A stretch of 64,000 nt of DNA. It comes from an uncultured Alphaproteobacteria bacterium. GTDB lineage: Bacteria; Pseudomonadota; Alphaproteobacteria; RF32; CAG-239. This document shows, piece after piece, positions 34,862 through 44,092 of this stretch; position 1 is the stretch's first letter; every line of letters begins with the position of its first letter. Where the stretch lies: the NCBI GenBank assembly GCA_944392835.1, contig CALXYB010000004.1, positions 124,001-188,000 of the forward strand, read 5' to 3'. Made by a program: the position numbers and the translations under genes. The notes below the pieces were generated by a model. It ran no database searches, was not told the origin of the DNA, and saw nothing but the letters and a program-made list of their open reading frames with translations.

Positions 34862-36118
34862 ATGAGCAAATTTAAATCCGAATTTTTTAACCTGATGGCG
34901 GAACGTGGTTTTTACAACCAATGCACTAATGAGGATGGTTTTGACACCTACCTCTACGAATGCGAAAAAGCCGGAAAACCTGCCGTCGGTTATCTGGGTT
35001 CGGATCCGACCGGAGACAGCTTGCATGTCGGGCATATTGTGCCCTTGATGATGATGCGTTGGTTCCAGAAATGCGGGCATAAGCCGATTACGCTGGTCGG
35101 TGGCGCAACCGCACGCATCGGCGACCCTTCCGGCAAAGACAAACTTCGTCCGTTTTTGGATGAGGAAACTTTGCAAAACAACATCAAAGGTCTGAAAAAA
35201 TCTTTCAGCAAGTTTTTGAAGTTTGGCGAAGGCAAAAATGACGCGATTATGGTTGATAACTGGGATTGGTTTAAGGACATCAACTACCTTGCCTTTTTGC
35301 GCGATATCGGAACTTGTTATTCGGTTAACCGTATGCTGACCATGGATAGCGTTAAAACTCGTTTGGAACGCGAACAACCGATGTCCTTCCTTGAGTTCAA
35401 TTATATGTTGCTGCAAGGTTATGACTTCTGCGTGCTTTATAACAAATATGGTTGCCGTGCGCAGATTGCCGGTTCTGACCAATGGGGCAACATTACTTCC
35501 GGCACGGAACTCGGCCGCCGCCGCTATGATGTGGAGCTTTTTGGTTTCACCAGCCCGATTATTACCGACTCAAACGGCAAGAAGATGGGAAAATCCGAGG
35601 GTAATGCGGTTTGGATTAATGAGGAAAAACTGCCTTCTTATGACTATTATCAATATTTCAGAAATATCGGCGATGCTGAAGTCGGAAAATGTTTGCGTAT
35701 TTATACCGACCTGCCGATGGATGAAATCCGCCGTTTGGAAAGCCTGCAAGACAAAGAAATTAACGAAGCCAAAAAGATTTTGGCCTTTGAGGCAACAAAA
35801 ATCTGCCGCGGTCTTGAAGAGGCACAAACCGCGCAGGACACCGCCGTTAAGACTTTTGAGATGGGACAAGCCGGCGGCGATTTGCCGAGCATTGAAAAGG
35901 CTTCGGTGGATGGACTTAGTGTTTTGGACGCGTTTTTGCAAATCGGCTTTGTTGCCAGCAAAGGTGAAGCGCGCCGCCTGATTAAGCAAGCCGGTCTGAA
36001 AATCAATGACAAAGTTGTCAGTGATGAGAATTATGTTTTGTCGGCTGCTGATGTGGTTGACGGACAAGTCAAGCTCTCTCAGGGCAAGAAAAAACATGGT
36101 TTGATTAAGGTGGCTTAA
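34862..36118 (+). CDS. tyrS: Tyrosyl-tRNA synthetase
   Basis: 418 residues of the standard bacterial TyrRS. HIGH is HVGH at 55-58 within SDPTGDSLHVGH; GGATARIGDPSGK follows; the Tyr-binding QGYDF and GSDQWGN are present; KMSKS is KMGKS at about 242. A C-terminal S4 RNA-binding domain starts near 350 (SKGEARRLIKQAGLKIND). An AAGGAAAGGG site precedes the ATG. Monocistronic, ending in a strong terminator. Confidence 0.96.
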   Translation: MSKFKSEFFNLMAERGFYNQCTNEDGFDTYLYECEKAGKPAVGYLGSDPTGDSLHVGHIVPLMMMRWFQKCGHKPITLVGGATARIGDPSGKDKLRPFLDEETLQNNIKGLKKSFSKFLKFGEGKNDAIMVDNWDWFKDINYLAFLRDIGTCYSVNRMLTMDSVKTRLEREQPMSFLEFNYMLLQGYDFCVLYNKYGCRAQIAGSDQWGNITSGTELGRRRYDVELFGFTSPIITDSNGKKMGKSEGNAVWINEEKLPSYDYYQYFRNIGDAEVGKCLRIYTDLPMDEIRRLESLQDKEINEAKKILAFEATKICRGLEEAQTAQDTAVKTFEMGQAGGDLPSIEKASVDGLSVLDAFLQIGFVASKGEARRLIKQAGLKINDKVVSDENYVLSAADVVDGQVKLSQGKKKHGLIKVA

Positions 36119-36140
36119 AAATCTTAATCTTTAAGTTTGA

Positions 36141-36173
36141 AAATCCGAAGGTTCCTAAATCTTCGGATTTTTT
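36141..36173 (+). terminator. tyrS terminator
   Basis: A 10-bp perfect stem (AAATCCGAAG / CTTCGGATTT) with a 10-base loop and six Ts. Confidence 0.88.
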
Positions 36174-36178
36174 CTTTA

Positions 36179-36206
36179 TTGAAAATTAAGAATAATCTTT
36201 TATAAT
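36179..36206 (+). promoter_or_regulatory. Promoter of the structured RNA
   Basis: TTGAAA (36179-36184) - 16 bases - TATAAT (36201-36206), predicting transcription from about 36213. No ribosome site or long reading frame follows until the gene at 36495. Confidence 0.7.
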
Positions 36207-36212
36207 CCTATG

Positions 36213-36470
36213 CAGGTTTGGGCAAAGGGCTCAAACTCAGCACCAGAAAAAGTGGTGCGGGAGCTGTCGTAAGCTCTAACAGCTAGCGGTGTTTGGATAT
36301 GCACCGTCAATTCACAGTCGTTTTTTGGCTGAGAATGAATATATCCCTGACTAGAAATGGTCGGGGAGCTTTCAGCGTATGTTCAGGGTTTACCCAAAGG
36401 CTGAGAGAGTCATTCCTAGCTGTATGATTTACGAACTCTCCCGACCACCTTTAATCACAAGGTGGTTTTT
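36213..36470 (+). ncRNA. Structured non-coding RNA of about 258 nt, family not recognised
   Basis: The segment folds by hand into a row of hairpins: 36216-36236 (8 bp, GTTTGGGC/GCTCAAAC); 36240-36258 (6 bp); 36261-36276 (5 bp, GAGCT/AGCTC); 36287-36306 (5 bp, loop with TTTGGATAT); 36315-36331 (5 bp); 36345-36366 (7 bp, CCCTGAC/GTCGGGG); 36369-36407 (8 bp with an inner GGG/CCC hairpin); 36405-36440 (GAGAGTCAT/ATGATT...ACTCTC, which competes with the previous stem by 3 bases); and a terminator 36444-36466 (8 bp plus Ts). Promoter and terminator make it an independent transcript. It lacks the RNase P, SRP and tmRNA signatures I know. It could also act as a leader of the nuclease gene at 36495 if termination is conditional. 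Confidence 0.65.
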
Positions 36471-36494
36471 CTTTATAAACAAGGAGAGCAAAAG

Positions 36495-37034
36495 ATGAAA
36501 AAAACCTTAGTCGGAACTATTTTATTTACGCTGTTTTGGCCGCTGTCGGTAGTTGCCGAAACGAATATTGATGTTGCTTTTTCCCCTTCTTTAGACTGTG
36601 AGCAAAAATTGGTCAAACTGATAGACGAAAGCCAAGATTATATTGATGTTGCGGTTTATGCCATCAATAACACGCCGATTATGCAAGCCCTGAAAAACGC
36701 CCACAAGCGCAAGGTTAATATACGGATTTTGACCGACAAACTTCAGGCTTCGGGCAAATCTTCCGGCGTTAGGGATTTATATGATTTCGGGATTGAGATT
36801 AAGGTTCACAGCAAAAACAAATTAGAACATAACAAATTTGCGATTTTTGACGGCAAGGTTGTCTTCACCGGCTCGTTCAACTGGACCAACGCCGCCACGC
36901 ACAAAAACAGCGAAAACTGCCTGTTTCTGCACCAAGAACCCGAAGTTGTGCAAAAATATCAGTCTAGGTTTAACGAACTCTGGCTGATGAACAGCCCGCA
37001 AAAATCCACCCTCTGGTTTGAGAAAAACAGCTAA
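36495..37034 (+). CDS. Secreted PLD-superfamily endonuclease-like protein
   Basis: 179 residues from the ATG at 36495 with AAGGAGAG 9 bases before; an earlier start would run through the terminator of the RNA. Signal peptide cleaved after SVVA (21). A single HKD motif, HNKFAIFD followed by GSFNWTNAA, defines the Nuc/PLD-like family, whose members dimerise to build one active site and act as nucleases or phospholipases. DYIDVAVYAINN is the family's first strand. Location: periplasm or outside. Overlaps the convergent DUF805 gene by 4 bp. Confidence 0.88.
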   Translation: MKKTLVGTILFTLFWPLSVVAETNIDVAFSPSLDCEQKLVKLIDESQDYIDVAVYAINNTPIMQALKNAHKRKVNIRILTDKLQASGKSSGVRDLYDFGIEIKVHSKNKLEHNKFAIFDGKVVFTGSFNWTNAATHKNSENCLFLHQEPEVVQKYQSRFNELWLMNSPQKSTLWFEKNS

Positions 37035-37531
37035 GCCCCCAAATAAAACATTACACCCCGCCCGAGCAGAAAGAGGAGAAGGCAAAAAGCAAAATAGGCT
37101 TTGGGATGTTTGAGCAACGGGCTAGTCAAATGCTCATCCGTCTCTTCTTTCCCCGGCATAAATTGCGCATAAAGATATACGCATAAATATACAAACAAGA
37201 TGATTTGCGAAATCGGCAAGAAAAACTCGCTCTTATCTATCCCAAGAGGGTGAGTTATTGCCATATATATGAAGAAGACGGAAACAACGGCTATCATCCA
37301 AGAGCCTTTTATGTGCAAATCCCGACATCTTTTTTGATAAGCACTCAAGGCAATATAAAAATAACCTAACCAGCCGACAACATCAAAATAAGGCACCGGA
37401 ATTTGAGAGAAAACATAAAAAACAAGGCTTCCGAAAATCAATGCGCCCCAGAAAGGGATACGCTTATATATCCCTTCAAACGAGCAATAATAAGCAAAAA
37501 ATTGTTTTATCTCTTCTATTTTTTTATTCAT
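37031..37531 (-). CDS. DUF805-family membrane protein
   Basis: 166 residues with four hydrophobic helices. The KRCRDLHIKGSW motif after helix 2 and YAQFMPGKEETDE after helix 3 are the DUF805 marks (R.RD......W; F.PG....N). Function of the family unknown. It is the last gene of the leftward set beginning at tgt, 15 bp after the nucleoside-recognition-domain gene. Confidence 0.75.
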   Translation of the reverse strand: MNKKIEEIKQFFAYYCSFEGIYKRIPFWGALIFGSLVFYVFSQIPVPYFDVVGWLGYFYIALSAYQKRCRDLHIKGSWMIAVVSVFFIYMAITHPLGIDKSEFFLPISQIILFVYLCVYLYAQFMPGKEETDEHLTSPLLKHPKAYFAFCLLLFLLGRGVMFYLGA

Positions 37532-37546
37532 AGTTGAACCTTATTC

Positions 37547-38773
37547 CTAATAAAACAAATAAGCCAGGATGATGGCGGAGGTTATGCCGACAAAATCTGC
37601 CAAGAGCGAGCAAGGCAAAGCACTGCGGATTTTGGTGATTTTGACCGCGCCGAAATAAACTGCCAAGACATAAAACGTGGTTTCGGTTGAGCCCTGAACC
37701 ACCGCCGAAACAAATGCCGGAAAACTATCCGCGCCATAGGTTTGCATGGTTTCAATCATCATCGCGCGGGCGCCGCTGCCTGACAAGGGTTTCAAAATGG
37801 CTGTCGGCAATGCAGGCACGAAGTCGGTATTTATACCGATAAAATTAAAAAAGTTTTCAAAGCCCAAAACAATAATATTCAAAACACCCGAGGCTCTTAA
37901 CACTGCGATAGCCACCAACATCGCCACCAGATAAGGGATTATTCTGACCGCAATATCAAAACCCTCTTTGGCTCCTTGGATAAAGGTCTCATAAACATTA
38001 ACCTTGCGGATTATGCCTGCGGTGATGAAGCTGATGATGAAAGCAAACAAGATAAAATTGCCCCAAGCGGCAGACATCTGTAATCTTTCCTCTAAAGGCA
38101 GGCTTTCAAAATACCAAGCAACGGCACCAATAAAAGCAACAAAACCCAACAAATAGCTCATAACCACACGATTGAAGATATTGAGCCTTTGCACCCAAGC
38201 CACAGCCAAAAATCCGCTTAAAGTCGACAGCGAAGTGGCAAATAAAATGGGCATAAACACCGCGCTCGGATTGCTTGCGCCCAACTCTGCCCGATACATT
38301 AAAATCGTGATGGGAATAAGCGTTACGGCCGAAGTATTGATAACCATAAACAAAACTTGCGCATCTGATGCCGTATCTTTTTTGGGGTTGAGGGTCTGCA
38401 GTTGCTCCATCGCCTTCAAGCCCATCGGAGTTGCGGCATTGTCCAGCCCCAACATATTGGCGGCAATGTTCATTATCATGGAGGACAAAGCCGGACTATT
38501 TTCCGGAACAGAGGGCATAATACGCTTAAACAACGGGTATAAGGCTTTGGCCAAAAGCTGCGTTATGCCCGAGGCTTCGGCAACTTTCAACAACCCCAGC
38601 CAAAAGCACAAGATTCCGGTCAGATTAAGTGCGATTGAGAAAGCTGTTTTGGAAGACACAAAAACCGCATTGACCAACTCCGTCCAAACCAGACCATCGC
38701 CCAAAAACAAAGCCCGATACAAGGCCATCAAAAAAGCCGAAATGAAAAAAGCAACCCAGATTATGTTTAGCAT
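37547..38773 (-). CDS. SpmA-SpmB fusion (nucleoside recognition domain) protein
   Basis: 408 residues with about 10-12 membrane helices. Two Gate/nucleoside-recognition domains are fused: the first holds MNIAANMLGLDNAATPMGLK (SpmA-like), the second PTAILKPLSGSGARAMMIE and VQGSTETTFYVLAVYFG (SpmB-like). In Bacillus the separate proteins affect spore core dehydration; in non-sporulating proteobacteria the fused form has no settled role, possibly transport. It overlaps the 3' end of the upstream ABC exporter gene by 7 bp. Confidence 0.88.
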   Translation of the reverse strand: MLNIIWVAFFISAFLMALYRALFLGDGLVWTELVNAVFVSSKTAFSIALNLTGILCFWLGLLKVAEASGITQLLAKALYPLFKRIMPSVPENSPALSSMIMNIAANMLGLDNAATPMGLKAMEQLQTLNPKKDTASDAQVLFMVINTSAVTLIPITILMYRAELGASNPSAVFMPILFATSLSTLSGFLAVAWVQRLNIFNRVVMSYLLGFVAFIGAVAWYFESLPLEERLQMSAAWGNFILFAFIISFITAGIIRKVNVYETFIQGAKEGFDIAVRIIPYLVAMLVAIAVLRASGVLNIIVLGFENFFNFIGINTDFVPALPTAILKPLSGSGARAMMIETMQTYGADSFPAFVSAVVQGSTETTFYVLAVYFGAVKITKIRSALPCSLLADFVGITSAIILAYLFY

Positions 38774-40545
38774 TTGTCCTCCTTTGGCGCAGAGTTCATA
38801 TTGATAAAGCCTTGCGACTGCATATCATAAAAGCCGTGATACAAGCCTTTTTTACGCAAAAGCTCGGTATGTGTGCCACTCTCTATAATCTTGCCTTTAT
38901 CCATCACAATGATTTTATCCATCTCTTTTAGGGTGGAAAGGCGGTGCGCAATGGCGATGACGGTTTTGTTTTTCATCAGCTCGCGAATGGAGGCCTGAAT
39001 ATATTTTTCGCTCTCGCTGTCTAAGGCGGAAGTGGCCTCATCCAAAATCAAAATCGGTGCATCTTTCAAAATGGCGCGGGCAATGGCTATCCTCTGTCGC
39101 TCACCGCCCGAGAGCATAACGCCCCTTTCCCCGACTTTTGACTTATAGCCTTCCGGCAAAGACATAATAAAGTCGTGAATATAGGCTTTTTTGGCGGCCG
39201 CATAGACTTCCTCATCCGTGGCGCGGAGCTTGCCGTAACGAATGTTCTCCATAATCGTACGGTTGAACAAAGACGGATCTTGCGGAATGAGCGCAATCGC
39301 GGCGCGCAAGCTCTTTTGAGTTACTTCGGCAATATTTTGCTCATCAATACATATACTTCCGCCCTGAATGTCATAATATCGCGACAAGAGCTTTATGAGT
39401 GTTGATTTGCCCGAGCCGGAGCGCCCGACCAAGCCGATTTTTTCGCCGGCGTTGATGTGCAAGTTAAATTCCTTAAACAAGGCTTCGGAATATTTATAAT
39501 GATAATCCACATTCTTAAAATCTATTTGTCCCGCTTTGACTTTCAGGCGGCGGGCATTCGGAATATCTACCACCTCAAAGGGGCGTGACAAAAGTTTTAA
39601 ACCATCTTTAATCCCGCCATAAAGCCTGAAAAAGCTGATAAAGTTCATAGACAACATATTATAAATATTACACAAAACCGCAATTAAGGACTGAATCAGC
39701 ACAAACTGCCCGACATTGATTTTGTCCCGATACCAATACCACACGGGCAGTGCATAAAACACCGCTTGCAACAAAGCTCTCAGCACGCCTTGAGCGATGA
39801 ACAAATAGCCAAATTGTTTGTTTTCCATTCTATCCGCAATAGCGGCTTTGCGCACAAAGCTGAAATAGTGCTTTTTCTCATACAAAAAATTGCTGAAGTT
39901 TTTGACCAAGCTGGCATTGCTTATGCTGTCCACCAAAACACCGTTGGCCTCAGACATCAGCTTGGCACGCGCTTCCGAATAAGGCGCGAGCTTGCGGCTC
40001 AAGACATACAAGGCCCAAATGAGCAAAAAATTAAGCCCCAACATAACCATAGCCAAACTGACATTGATGTCAAAAATAAACGCAAAACTAATTATGACGG
40101 CAATGCTTGGCGAGATAAAGCCCCAAAGAATGGTATAATAAATGTTGTAACTGTCATCAATAATCGTTTTAATCTTGCCGGATATATTGCCGGCCATTTC
40201 TTCTGCAAAAAAAGCTGTTGAATGGCGATGCGCGTAGTTAAACAAGTCCTTGGAGATACGGCTCATATAAACTGGCAAGAATCTGGCCTCAATGAAAATA
40301 AGCACATTGAGCAGCAGACCTTTGAGCAGCAAAAAAAGCGAAGCCAAACCAGCCAGTCCTAAGCCGCTCCATAACAAAACATCTTTCGGGCCGGTTGATG
40401 CCAAAACATCTACAATCTTTGAGGCATAATACAAAGACAAGCGCACAAAAAACTCGCCGGCAAGCACGGATAACAACACCCCAAAGAACAAAACTTTGAG
40501 CTTGGAAAGATATTTCCACAAAAACTTCCAGACAGATGTTGTCAT
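38767..40545 (-). CDS. ABC exporter, fused membrane and ATPase domains
   Basis: 592 residues: six membrane helices (about 1-310) then an ABC domain with GRSGSGKST (about 380), the Q-loop IPQDPSLF, signature LSGGERQRIAIARA, ILDEATSALD and the H-loop IAHRLST. This is the MsbA/ABCB-type half-exporter that works as a homodimer. Substrate unknown; it differs clearly from the more MsbA-like exporter at 55591-57366. Part of the tgt-LOG-ABC-Spm-DUF805 set. Confidence 0.9.
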   Translation of the reverse strand: MTTSVWKFLWKYLSKLKVLFFGVLLSVLAGEFFVRLSLYYASKIVDVLASTGPKDVLLWSGLGLAGLASLFLLLKGLLLNVLIFIEARFLPVYMSRISKDLFNYAHRHSTAFFAEEMAGNISGKIKTIIDDSYNIYYTILWGFISPSIAVIISFAFIFDINVSLAMVMLGLNFLLIWALYVLSRKLAPYSEARAKLMSEANGVLVDSISNASLVKNFSNFLYEKKHYFSFVRKAAIADRMENKQFGYLFIAQGVLRALLQAVFYALPVWYWYRDKINVGQFVLIQSLIAVLCNIYNMLSMNFISFFRLYGGIKDGLKLLSRPFEVVDIPNARRLKVKAGQIDFKNVDYHYKYSEALFKEFNLHINAGEKIGLVGRSGSGKSTLIKLLSRYYDIQGGSICIDEQNIAEVTQKSLRAAIALIPQDPSLFNRTIMENIRYGKLRATDEEVYAAAKKAYIHDFIMSLPEGYKSKVGERGVMLSGGERQRIAIARAILKDAPILILDEATSALDSESEKYIQASIRELMKNKTVIAIAHRLSTLKEMDKIIVMDKGKIIESGTHTELLRKKGLYHGFYDMQSQGFINMNSAPKEDKC

Positions 40546-40566
40546 CTTATGCTCCGGCGCAAAAGT

Positions 40567-41517
40567 TTATTTTGAAGCTTTGCGTTTTTTGAGTTTGGTC
40601 AGTTTGTCGCTGACAATAGAAGTATCTCGACCTGTTTTGGCCAAACGCTCATACATACGCTCAATCTCTTTTTCCAGATATGCCGTTTCAATCTCTTTGG
40701 CAAGCTCGGCTTTCTCTTCCTCGCTGCCTTCTTTAGTGATACGCTCCATCTCTTCAATAATATGCTCAACAAAGATAGAGCTGTTAACTTTTTTCTTGAT
40801 GAAATAGGGCAGTTCATAAATAAGCTGGCGTGTATTGGCATAAGCCTCAGCCGGCGTTGAACCTTTTTTATAACGCAACTTCAAAAGACGGAACACAATG
40901 CCGACTTCATCACTGTTTTCGGCAACAATAAAAGGTATGGGATCTGAAAAACCTTCTTGCGCCAAAGACTTCATATATTCCAACAAATGGTGAAAATAGC
41001 CGTTAATATTGTACAAAATAAAGGGTTTGGGTTGCAAAAAACCATCTTGCATGGCCACACAGTCATAAGCCAACTCATCCAGAGTTCCGACACCGCCGGG
41101 GGCAAAGACCACAAAGTCCGCATCCAAGAGTTTTTGTTTGCGTTCTTCCAAGGTTTTGGCCACAATCAGGTTCTCAATCTGTGAAATAAGCTCATCATCT
41201 CGCGGATAAAGGTCATAATATTCTTGTGTCGTTACGGCTTGAATAGGATAGTCCTTATCTTTACTTTGTTTTTTGTTCCAGCCATCCATCACGCCGCGAG
41301 CAACCGCTCCCATAATTCCGGCATTGGACAAGCCGAAATCAAGTTTGAAATCCATTTTGATAATCTGGCGGCCGAGATTATATGCTTCTTCCACATAAAC
41401 AGGGTCTGTTCCCGGACGGCTGCCACCGGCAACAAAAACTCTCAAGCCCTCTTGCTTGTTTTGCTCAGCAAAAGAGTCCAACATTTCATCGTGGCGCGCA
41501 CCGCTAAACTCAACCAT
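40567..41517 (-). CDS. LOG-family (lysine decarboxylase-like) protein
   Basis: 316 residues. The Rossmann core has VFVAGGSRPGTDPVYVEEA and the family motif FAPGGVGTLDELAY (PGGxGTxxE), which in LOG enzymes releases the base from cytokinin nucleotides or acts on purine/pyrimidine nucleoside monophosphates. Compared with typical ~190-residue LOGs it is longer, with a Lys/Glu coiled-coil tail from about 240. It starts 3 bp after tgt, consistent with nucleotide or modified-base metabolism. Confidence 0.8.
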   Translation of the reverse strand: MVEFSGARHDEMLDSFAEQNKQEGLRVFVAGGSRPGTDPVYVEEAYNLGRQIIKMDFKLDFGLSNAGIMGAVARGVMDGWNKKQSKDKDYPIQAVTTQEYYDLYPRDDELISQIENLIVAKTLEERKQKLLDADFVVFAPGGVGTLDELAYDCVAMQDGFLQPKPFILYNINGYFHHLLEYMKSLAQEGFSDPIPFIVAENSDEVGIVFRLLKLRYKKGSTPAEAYANTRQLIYELPYFIKKKVNSSIFVEHIIEEMERITKEGSEEEKAELAKEIETAYLEKEIERMYERLAKTGRDTSIVSDKLTKLKKRKASK

Positions 41518-41520
41518 AAC

Positions 41521-42657
<1,137 letters not shown>

Positions 42658-42780
42658 TTATGTTAAAAAAATTTGTTTCAATATGTCATCAAAAAGCCAT
42701 AAAAGCAAGGATTTTTATGTTGACAAATGCCCGTTTGCGCCGATAATCGGAAAATAAAATTTTGGAGTAAGTTGGAGCTG

Positions 42781-44046
42781 ATGTCGGCTGATTTGACAAT
42801 ATTGGATAATGGTTTGAGTGTCGTTTCTCAAAAAAACACCGCGACAAAAATGTTTAATGTCGGGGTTTGGTGTCGTTGCGGCTCCAGAGTTGAACCCAAA
42901 GAGCTTAACGGTATTGCGCATTTTTGCGAGCATATGACTTTTAAGGGCACGACAACCCGCTCCGAACTGGAGATTAATGAAAAAATTGCCGATATGGGCG
43001 GAAAGTCCAATGCTTGGACAGATATGGACTGTATGGCTTTTTCTATAGAAGTGTTGATTGAGGACAAAGAAGCCGCTCTTGAGCTCTTGGCTGATATTTT
43101 GCGTAACTCTACTTTTACGGAAGAGAATATTAACAGCGAAAGGCAAGTCATTTTTCAGGAAATGTATGAAGATGAAAATGATAATGATGACTTTTTTAAT
43201 GATGCTTTTTCGCAAATTGTTTACGGAGACCAAGCACTTGGCAGAGATATTTTGGGCCAAAGCAAAATTCTTGAAAAAATCGGCAAGGAAGAGCTTGAAG
43301 ATTGGCGCAAAAATTGTTATTGCGGCAAAAATCTGATTTTGTCGGCTTCCGGAAATTTTGAACACCAAGAACTTGTGGCTTTGGCACAAAAATATTTTGG
43401 CAATATCCCAAGCGGAATAAAAACCGAAAGACCGGCGCAAAAATATATCGGCGGGTTCAGGCATATTAAACCTCATGAACCAGAGGTAAAATTTGAGCTC
43501 GGATTTGACCTTTTGGCAGAAGATGAGGACTTAAAAAAAGAAGCCAAATATCTGGCGATGCAGATTTTGGGCGGTGAAGAGGTTTCCCGCCTGAATACTG
43601 AGGTCAGAATCAAGCGCGCTTTGGTTTATGACATCAGCACATCTATCGTAGATGAAACGGATGTCGGCTATGTGGCGATTACGGCGGCGGCTCAGGCGCA
43701 AAATATTAATCCAATTTTGGACATTGTACTGGCTGAGATTCAAAAAATGGCCACACAGCCTGTTACCGAAAAAGAATTGGCGCGTGCGAAAAGGCAACTG
43801 ATTGTGGCTTTGACCAAAAAAGCCGAAGATAACGAGGAAAGCATTGAGCTTGCGGCGGAACAGCTGATTAATTTCGGAAAATTGCAGCAGCTTGAAAAAC
43901 AAATTGAAAAAATCAATGCCGTTTGTGCCGAAGATATTTTGAAAGCCGCCAAAGCCATATTCTCCACAACACCATCCTACCTGCTTCAAGGCAAAATTTC
44001 AGATTATTACACCTATGAACAAATAAAATCTAAGCTCCGCTTTTAG
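42781..44046 (+). CDS. M16-family zinc peptidase
   Basis: 421 residues from the ATG at 42781 (upstream in-frame starts lack a ribosome site; two GGAG boxes lie within 15 bases). Inverted zinc motif HFCEH at 47-51 with the third ligand Glu in ERQVIFQEMYED about 75 residues later; TILDNGLSVV and ALVYDISTSI are family landmarks. This is the processing-peptidase-like (MPP beta/PqqL-short) class common in Alphaproteobacteria. Single gene, divergent from tgt. Confidence 0.9.
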   Translation: MSADLTILDNGLSVVSQKNTATKMFNVGVWCRCGSRVEPKELNGIAHFCEHMTFKGTTTRSELEINEKIADMGGKSNAWTDMDCMAFSIEVLIEDKEAALELLADILRNSTFTEENINSERQVIFQEMYEDENDNDDFFNDAFSQIVYGDQALGRDILGQSKILEKIGKEELEDWRKNCYCGKNLILSASGNFEHQELVALAQKYFGNIPSGIKTERPAQKYIGGFRHIKPHEPEVKFELGFDLLAEDEDLKKEAKYLAMQILGGEEVSRLNTEVRIKRALVYDISTSIVDETDVGYVAITAAAQAQNINPILDIVLAEIQKMATQPVTEKELARAKRQLIVALTKKAEDNEESIELAAEQLINFGKLQQLEKQIEKINAVCAEDILKAAKAIFSTTPSYLLQGKISDYYTYEQIKSKLRF

Positions 44047-44062
44047 CCTTTTTTTCTCAAAC

Positions 44063-44084
44063 AAAAAACCGCCCCGAAGGGCGG
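44063..44084 (-). terminator. Terminator of the Bat operon
   Basis: CCGCCC-CGAA-GGGCGG stem with a T6 run on the minus strand, just past the batD stop. Confidence 0.85.
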
Positions 44085-44092
44085 CATCATCC

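Noticed and set aside
34838-35482. 214-residue open frame antisense to tyrS
   Set aside because: Lies wholly across tyrS, no ribosome site, composition of a shadow frame.
36213-36470. tmRNA identity of the structured RNA
   Set aside because: The only short frame (GCA at 36240 to TAA) would encode APEKVVRELS, which lacks the hydrophobic AA-type ending of a degradation tag, and no tRNA-like acceptor end is visible.
36213-36470. CsrB-type sponge RNA
   Set aside because: Only one loop carries GGA clearly; the repeated AGGA loops expected are absent.
42715-43476. 253-residue frame antisense to the M16 peptidase
   Set aside because: Shadow of a clearly conserved gene with its HxxEH motif; no independent support.
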